A DNA stretch of 64,000 nt, from contig NW_022985737.1 of the NCBI RefSeq assembly GCF_902459465.1, forward strand, positions 26,657 to 90,656, in the 5' to 3' direction. The position numbers were made by a program, and so were the translations under genes. Positions 60,801-64,000 of the stretch are shown in pieces; within the stretch, counting starts at the first letter, position 1; every line of letters begins with the position of its first letter. Origin of the DNA: Asterias rubens. Its lineage: Eukaryota; Echinodermata; Asteroidea; Forcipulatida; Asteriidae. The notes beneath the pieces were generated by a model. It saw only the letters and a program-made list of their open reading frames with translations. It was not told where the DNA came from and searched no databases.

Positions 60801-63784
60801 CAAGGCACTTAACTATAATTGCTTCTCTCCACCCATCCCAGGGGTCAATGGGTAGCTGTGAGGGCAGAGATGGTTCATGGGATTGGTCTAGCGTAGTAGC
60901 GCATATTTGTTACACAAACTGTATACTCACTAGGAAGCTGAGATGGTTTGGTCATCTGTTCGTCATTCACTGGCTTGGTATTTTTTTTAGCTATTTTGCT
61001 TCTTTGTTTCTTTATTTCAAGAACCAACTCAAAAGCCACCTCTTCTCACCAACTACATTTGTACTTCTCCTTCTGTTTAGTTTGTTTAAAGGCAGTGGAC
61101 ACTATTGGTAATTACTCAAAATAATTATTAGCATAAAACCTTTCTTGGTGACAAGTAATGGGGAGAGGTTGGTGGTATAAAACATTGTGAGAAACAGCTC
61201 CCTCTGAAGTGCCATAGTTTTGGAGAAAGAAGTAATTTTCCACGAATTTGATTTCGAGACCTCAAGTTTAAAACTTGAGGTCTCGAAATCAACCATCTAA
61301 ACGCACACAACTTCGTGTGACAAGGGTGTTTTCTTCTTTCATTATTATCTCGCAACTTTGATGACCGATTGAGCTCAAATTTTCACAGGTTTGTTATTTT
61401 ATGCATATGTTGAGATACACCAACTGTGAAGGCTAGTCTGTGACAACTACCAATAGTGTCCACTGCCTTTAAAGGCACCTGGAAATAGAATGTGTTTCTC
61501 TTCAAACATTAGAGTATAATATGTTACTGAACAATACAAAAATTGTTTGAGTAATTCTTTTTCTTGGCTCTTCCTCAAGAGTAAAGTTTGCTTTCAGGTT
61601 GACATAGTGGTACTTACCTTGACTTACACCTTTGGAACCCCAGTTCAAATTCCAGCTGGGGGAACTATGGGGATTCCCTGGGGGTATTCCTCCCACACTT
61701 AAAACTGAAACTCCCTTCATCATATTTTCTCCATTAAGTGAGCTTTTTTGAGAGTCCACGGAGTGAAAATTAATATTTTTCATTACTTTCCTAATTTGCA
61801 GAGGTAGATTTGTTGTTTGTGTATTTTGGTTAACATTTTATCATGTTGTTTTTGTCCTGCCAATATCAACATAGCTTGAGTGTAAGGGGACATTAACACC
61901 CTACCCTTTTCAGTACATCGATAAAACTCAACATACATTTAAACAGGGTCAAATATTGTCAGGGAGATGTTTTGTCTCAACGTAGAAAGCTCTGGACGAA
62001 CCCGTTACTTTTATTTTAATTTTTGTTCAATTTATTCTCAACAGATATGGACTGAAGTACCAGCTGACGGGGTCTACCTTTTAGAAGAGTGGCCAGGAGA
62101 AAACAGCCAACGTTTCCCACTGCAATTGTTTCCATGGCAGCAAGATGCAACAGAGCTTTTCAGAACAAATTGCAGTAGTCATTCTCCCCAGCAGGATCAA
62201 AGTGGGGGGCATCCGCATGAAACGCCGCAGGGCGATGCATGCCACGGAGAAGAGGATGGTTCGAATCCTGGCTTTGTCATTTCAAAAGCGTCTACAGGAA
62301 TCAAGAGCCCAATCAGTCCTCTAAATATGTCCTTGCCATCCGGACTTCAAGAGAGGGCGCTGTCATTGTGGGCAGAACAGAATAAGCCACGCCTTCTTGG
62401 AGTTGAGGAGTGGGATGGAGATGAAAAGGGTGTGGCCGACAAGAAACCTTGTTCTCCAACAACAATGAAAGATACTGAGAGAAAGGATGCATCCAGAGCA
62501 GTTTCCTCAACCGAAGGGAAGAAGTTTCAAAGCTCAGAGAAGTTTGACTTAGCTGCAGAATCAGAAATGTCAGCAGGTCTAGTGGGAATTGGAGCAAACA
62601 GTCTGACCGCAGGACCTCAATTTATAGGCCAGGGTCACCAAAGTACTCCACAATCCTCTGTGTTAACCGCAGACGAGACTTCATCAGAAGCCGAGACTCT
62701 CCCGAGCACAGACATTGGAGATACCTTGCCAAGAACAATTTCAAATCTTGGACGAGAGCCTAGAGAAGGTGAGGAGGAGGGTGCAGCGTCAGTGATTGAG
62801 ATTGAGTGTGAGATGATGAGAGCCGCCGAGGGACTTATTCAGGCCCTAGAGGGCGCCGTAAGAAAGAGGGTGTTTAACCTCCCGAGACAAAACGATGCAG
62901 CTGTCGGGTTTCCGTCGTCGCCTGGGATGCAAACGTTTGGGCCAGATTTTGAAAAGCCAACAATGCCCCCCAAAACTAAGAATTTTACAAAAGCCTCTTA
63001 TTCCTATCTTGAAGATGAGCCTAACAATGACTTGGATGAGTGTGGCGTTACCATGGAAACAAGCTCTAGATGCACTCCTCTCAGGGATGAAGGTGATACT
63101 GTAGATACCAAAGAGAAAAGCAGTTGTGGCGAAGGGCTCCCCCATTGTCAGGATGGTAGCAGGGTAGCCATTTTGTTTTCTGGAGGCCTAGATTCCATGG
63201 TTATAGCTGCTCTAGCGGACAGGTGAGAAAATGTTTCCCCCCCCCAAAAAAAAATATATATATTCCTGTAAATATACTACTTAAAATTGTGACACATTTT
63301 TTGTTTTTACATAAAACTTATTTTAGTTTCTGGAAAAATGATTTGTATCTTAAATTTTTCTTTCAAATACATGAAGATGTTAAATTTGCATTGGGGATAA
63401 AGAATATTAATTTTGGGTTTACCCTTACACTCATTACTTTCCCGAGTCCTGTAAACAAAATCACAGGCATATTACTCGGTGGGATCCGAACCCATGAACT
63501 TTGCAATTCTGGAGCAGTGTCTTACCAACTAGACCACTCAGATTATTCAAAAGCTAGAGGCAGTTTGAATCCTATGTTTTAGCAGCGGGTACCGCAGCTA
63601 TATAGTAGATGTTAAATTTGCATCGAGCATAAAAAATATTAATTTTGGTTTTACCCTAATACAACTAATTTTGTTATAGATGCGTACCACCTGATGAACC
63701 TATTGACTTGATGAACGTGGCTTTTCAGAAACCAGCGCAAAACTCCACTCAAACTGCATCACACAACAAAGGCGACCAACAGAG
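42744..63784 (+). CDS. ASNSD1: ASNSD1, asparagine synthetase domain-containing protein 1, exons 1-7 (3' end outside window)
   Basis: Join of 42744-42839, 43345-43560, 44576-44698, 48724-48849, 57671-57742, 62045-63222 and 63680-63784; about 638 residues so far, and open at the right. It starts MCGIYC, where Cys2 is the nucleophile of class II glutamine amidotransferases. It then has LTRRGPD, GHVLHQRGTLT, LLWNGEIFDGIK, GPWSFIYWQ and LWFGRDCFGRRSLLW in the order of ASNSD1, then EVPADGVYLLEEW. A long low-complexity linker (about 252-570) leads to KKR-like AVRKRVFNLPRQ and the asparagine-synthase ATP-pyrophosphatase loop VAILFSGGLDSMVIAALADR (585-604), with PDEPIDLMNVAF next. The family resembles asparagine synthetase, but its reaction in animals is not well established. 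The linker is roughly twice the length I expect for vertebrates. Confidence 0.93.
43345..43560 (+). CDS. ASNSD1: ASNSD1 coding exon 2
   Basis: Acceptor ctttgtacgtag and donor AAAG|gtaata. 216 nt, phase 0 at both ends. Encodes the RRGPD glutamine-binding segment, GHVLHQRG and WNGEIFDGIK. Confidence 0.92.
43669..44045 (+). mobile_element. Family M element, complete, ASNSD1 intron 2
   Basis: TTTAAAGACACTGGACACTATT to ACCAATAGTGTCCACTGCCTTTA, with the central hairpin TTTCAAGACCTCA/TGAGGTCTTG. The hairpin carries a compensating G-to-A and C-to-T pair. Confidence 0.92.
44311..44478 (+). repeat. Family S dispersed repeat, copy 1
   Basis: AGGCCTGGTACTT, GGCAATTGCCTCCAT, CCATTGCCTTGGTGCCC and GAAATGCTCCAGT recur in the same order at 59470-59640. 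Confidence 0.75.
44576..44698 (+). CDS. ASNSD1: ASNSD1 coding exon 3
   Basis: Acceptor tttcccttatag and donor CAG|gtaaaa. 123 nt, phase 0. Encodes ENDGQLLLAIL through IRGPWSFIYWQ, the amidotransferase core with the conserved GPW/FxFIY stretch. Confidence 0.9.
44884..45084. mobile_element. Element with 15-bp TIR GTAATAGACCGATCC
   Basis: GTAATAGACCGATCCAGTAGG at the left and CTTAGTGGATCGGTCTATTAC at the right, with CTCCGCCC/GGGGCGGAG just inside. A 201-bp GC-richer unit, clearly different in composition from the surrounding intron. Confidence 0.85.
45465..45730 (+). repeat. Degenerate tandem repeat, about 30-35 bp unit
   Basis: About eight variants of CAAAGAATGAGCCATATTTCCTT with AT-rich joints. 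Confidence 0.8.
46131..46502 (+). mobile_element. Family N element, copy 1
   Basis: TTAAAGCCATTGGACACTATT at the left and GTGTCCAATGGCTTTAA at the right, in TTAA context. Internal CTTCGTGTATCACAACTTAT and CGGGAAAACCCACCCTTGT are shared with 51164 and 58536. Confidence 0.9.
46499..46861 (-). mobile_element. Family M element abutting family N
   Basis: Shares TTTAAA with the preceding N copy: TTTAAAGGCACTGGGCAATT to GTGTTCATTAGTGCCTTTAAA. Second subfamily (CAGGCCTGAAGCCTTTTA). Confidence 0.88.
47064..47170 (+). mobile_element. 5'-truncated SINE (family 1)
   Basis: GTCCTTGAGCAAGACCCAC, TAATTGCTTCTCTTCACCC and GGGCAGAGATGGTTC match the tail of the SINE at 60693. The tRNA-like head is missing. 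Confidence 0.7.
47655..48130 (+). repeat. Tandem repeat, about four units of 110-120 bp
   Basis: Units share a G tract, GCAGATCTGCCAACTCTCCCT, AGAGGTTCCCTGAAAATCAACC, CTTCCATAAATTTGACAATC and TATGGAAACTTTTCCTATT. Confidence 0.87.
48243..48550 (+). repeat. 14-bp minisatellite, 22 units of CTCMCCTGAGTAAT
   Basis: 22 uninterrupted units, 16 with A and 6 with C at the fourth base (units 1, 3, 8, 12, 13 and 14). There are no other differences, which indicates recent expansion. Its last unit runs straight into a SINE segment at 48551. Confidence 0.96.
48551..48620 (+). mobile_element. SINE tail adjoining the minisatellite
   Basis: ATGCCTGTGATTTTATTTCACAG and AACTCAGGAAAGTAC match the SINE on the minus strand at 63420-63545, starting right after the point where the minisatellite ends. 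Confidence 0.7.
48724..48849 (+). CDS. ASNSD1: ASNSD1 coding exon 4
   Basis: Acceptor aaacaccaccag and donor CAG|gtagga. 126 nt, phase 0. Encodes LWFGRDCFGRRSLLW, the GRDxFGRR motif of the amidotransferase fold, then SLSSVASR. Confidence 0.9.
48850..51163. other. ASNSD1 intron 4, first part; Q fragment
   Basis: No gene. 50407-50577 is a family Q copy (AACACAGGCAAAAGTTTGCT to TTTTTATGAAATTGGGCCCAGG). A C tract lies near 50186. Confidence 0.6.
50407..50577 (-). mobile_element. Family Q element
   Basis: The right terminus ATGAAATTGGGCCCAGG, with TTTTGCTTAGTAAAG and AAAACAGGTTACCAGCC in family order. The left terminus is decayed. Confidence 0.65.
51164..51538 (+). mobile_element. Family N element, copy 2
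   Basis: TTTAAAGCCATTGGACCCTTTC to GAAAGGGTCCAATGGCTTTAA, a terminal inverted repeat in TTAA context. Confidence 0.93.
52665..52986 (+). mobile_element. Family P element
   Basis: TTAAAGGAATACGTTGCC at the left and GTTCCTTTAA at the right. Relatives of the left terminus form the right end of 12010-12176, which shows it to be an inverted repeat. Confidence 0.8.
53156..53474 (+). mobile_element. Family M element
   Basis: TTAAAGACACTGGACACTGTT to ACCAATAGTGTCCACTGCC. A stretch between GCATAAAA and CACCCTTGC is missing; the central hairpin is intact. Confidence 0.92.
53475..54339. other. ASNSD1 intron 4, no feature seen
   Basis: AT-rich intronic sequence with TACATGTA repeats near 53660-53700. 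Confidence 0.5.
54340..54830 (+). repeat. Three degenerate direct repeats
   Basis: GGAGAGTATAATATCATTTG and TGCAAGACAAGGGACATTTTT recur at about 54341, 54609 and 54773. Two copies continue into TCATTGCACCAAATTTTAAAGTG and CCTGTCTGTAGGGGTGTA. Confidence 0.75.
54475..54575 (+). mobile_element. Family M fragment inside the direct repeats
   Basis: TTAAAGGTACTGGACTCTGG through GCTTGATTTTGAGACCTCAAA: the left third of an M element. Confidence 0.75.
55195..55320 (+). mobile_element. Relative of the 11406-11634 repeat with hairpin
   Basis: Starts GGTAACACCATGT, contains GGTTCTGAAAAGAACC, and ends with GGCGTTTC followed by the GATCAG-TATGCT-CTGATC hairpin. The stem sequence differs from that at 11500 but pairs equally well. 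Confidence 0.65.
55590..55690 (+). mobile_element. tRNA-derived SINE remnant (family 2)
   Basis: GGTAGAGCACTGGTGC and GGAGGTCGCAGGTTCAAGTC (B-box-like, 55633-55643) match 29990-30085. Confidence 0.5.
56181..56565 (+). mobile_element. Family M element, complete
   Basis: TTTAAAGACAGTGGACACTATT to ACCAATAGTGTCCACTGCCTTTA with the central hairpin TTTCGAGACCTCA/TGAGGTCTCGAAA. Confidence 0.93.
56566..57670. other. End of ASNSD1 intron 4
   Basis: No repeat family recognised. A C tract lies at 56868-56880 and a poly-A stretch near 56722. A pyrimidine-rich segment precedes exon 5. Confidence 0.5.
57671..57742 (+). CDS. ASNSD1: ASNSD1 coding exon 5 (probable)
   Basis: Open, phase-0 segment NDASSGNSYITGGIPEILHE after the acceptor gtactcatccag. 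To join exon 6 in frame the exon must end at CTA|gtgtga. The better-looking donor gtgagt two bases later would shift the frame. A short exon with little conservation, so it is less certain than its neighbours. Confidence 0.6.
58081..58478 (+). mobile_element. Family M element, complete
   Basis: TTTAAAGACAGTGGACACTATG to ACCAATAGTGTCTACTGCCTTTTAA, TTAA at both ends, central hairpin present. Confidence 0.93.
58536..58914 (+). mobile_element. Family N element, copy 3
   Basis: TTGAAAGCCATTGGACACTTTC to TTCCGAAAGTGTATAATGGCTTAA, with a duplicated terminal segment TTCCGAAAGTGTA at the right. Confidence 0.9.
59470..59640 (+). repeat. Family S dispersed repeat, copy 2
   Basis: GGCCTGGTACTTCACAGAGGC, GGCTATTGCCTCCATGCCCCC and CATTGCCTTGGTGCCC match 44311-44478. 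Confidence 0.75.
60150..60498 (-). mobile_element. Family M element, second subfamily
   Basis: TTAAAGGCACTGGACACTATT to AAAGGTGTCCAGTGCC, with CAGGCCTGAAGCC in the centre. Confidence 0.9.
60693..60905 (+). mobile_element. tRNA-derived SINE (family 1), full head and tail
   Basis: A-box-like TGGCCAAGTGG (60705-60715) and B box GGTTCGAGTCC (60764-60774) at tRNA spacing. They are followed by GTCCCTGAGCAAGGCACTTAA and TAATTGCTTCTCTCCACCC, a segment shared with the truncated copy at 47064. Confidence 0.8.
61085..61473 (-). mobile_element. Family M element, complete
   Basis: TTTAAAGGCAGTGGACACTATT to CAATAGTGTCCACTGCCTTTAAA, central hairpin complete and TTAA at both ends. Confidence 0.94.
62045..63222 (+). 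CDS. ASNSD1: ASNSD1 coding exon 6
   Basis: Acceptor ttattctcaacag and donor GGACAG|gtgaga, phase 2. 1178 nt open throughout. It begins IWTEVPADGVYLLEEWPGE, passes through a Ser/Glu-rich linker, and ends with the SGGLDS loop that binds ATP pyrophosphate in asparagine synthetase. Confidence 0.93.
63420..63545 (-). mobile_element. tRNA-derived SINE, ASNSD1 intron 6
   Basis: On the minus strand: A-box-like TGGTCTAGTTGG (63525-63536), B box GGTTCGGATCC (63482-63492), then CCACCGAGTAATATGCCTGTG and a stem-loop closed by ACTCGG. Confidence 0.75.
63680..63784 (+). CDS. ASNSD1: ASNSD1 coding exon 7
   Basis: Acceptor attttgttatag and donor CAGAG|gtaaat. Enters and leaves in phase 2. Encodes CVPPDEPIDLMNVAFQKPA, which follows the SGGLDS loop in this family. 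The downstream exons are beyond the window. Confidence 0.9.
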
Positions 63785-63849
63785 GTAAATATTTTTTAGC
63801 TCTTTTTAGTGTAAATAACAACAACTTTAAAGAGAATGATGGATTGGAC

Positions 63850-64000
63850 CTGGGCCCAACTTCATAAAGCCTGTAAACACACAAAAAGTTGCCAAGCACA
63901 AACAAATCTTGCTTAGCAAAAATTGGTTACCAGCCCAAAATACCATACAGTTACCATTGCTGTTTCTGGTACTCACTCGTTTCTTGCTTAGCTTAATCCG
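63850..64000 (+). mobile_element. Family Q element, runs off the right edge
   Basis: CTGGGCCCAACTTCATAAAGCC, CTTGCTTAGCAAAAATTGG and TTTCTTGCTTAGCTTAA in family order. The right terminus is outside the window. Confidence 0.8.

Noticed and set aside
16275-61355. Recurrent 60-95 codon frames containing WLISRPQVLNLRSRNQIRGKL or similar
   Set aside because: They are frames through the central hairpin of the family M elements and occur wherever that non-coding element occurs.

Overview
This is a repeat-rich piece of an invertebrate deuterostome nuclear genome, most likely an echinoderm and probably a sea star. The evidence is intron-containing animal genes, large AT-rich introns, and a very dense load of short palindromic DNA elements. 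One of these, with ends reading AAAGGCAGTGGACACTATTGG, is a type I associate with asteroid genomes; the species call rests partly on that recollection.

Layout. (1) Positions 1-4806 hold a tandem array of 33 arginine tRNA genes and pseudogenes with a nearly constant 149-bp period. Most copies have anticodon ACG and six have TCG. (2) Positions 4807-15100 have no recognisable protein gene, only dispersed elements. (3) Positions 15263-19918 (+) hold a three-exon TGF-beta family ligand precursor with a divergent, activin- or GDF15/Maverick-like mature domain. (4) Positions 19919-31600 are about 12 kb of nested small transposons. (5) Positions 31688-37031 (-) hold a two-exon activin/inhibin-beta-like precursor that converges on the first ligand gene. 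Both ligand genes have their first intron at the same place in the propeptide and in the same phase, so they look like linked paralogues. (6) Positions 37800-42700 are repeats, including a long tetranucleotide array upstream of the second ligand. (7) Positions 42744 to beyond 63784 (+) hold the first seven coding exons of ASNSD1, a glutamine amidotransferase plus asparagine-synthase domain protein. Its introns are packed with elements, and its 3' part lies outside the window.

Repeats. At least 25 copies of one roughly 390-bp inverted-repeat element (called family M here) are present, many between TTAA sites. Related TTAA families N and P, a GGGCCCAATTTCATA family (Q), a GATTTCACAAAGAGTTAGGAC family (F), two tRNA-derived SINE families and several foldback elements fill most of the rest. 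Several are nested, which gives a relative order of insertion.

The ligand genes would act outside the cell through type I and II serine/threonine kinase receptors. ASNSD1 is an unrelated cytosolic protein, and no operon-like logic links the three loci. The family letters are names of convenience for this report. All names come from reading the sequence; no database search was run.
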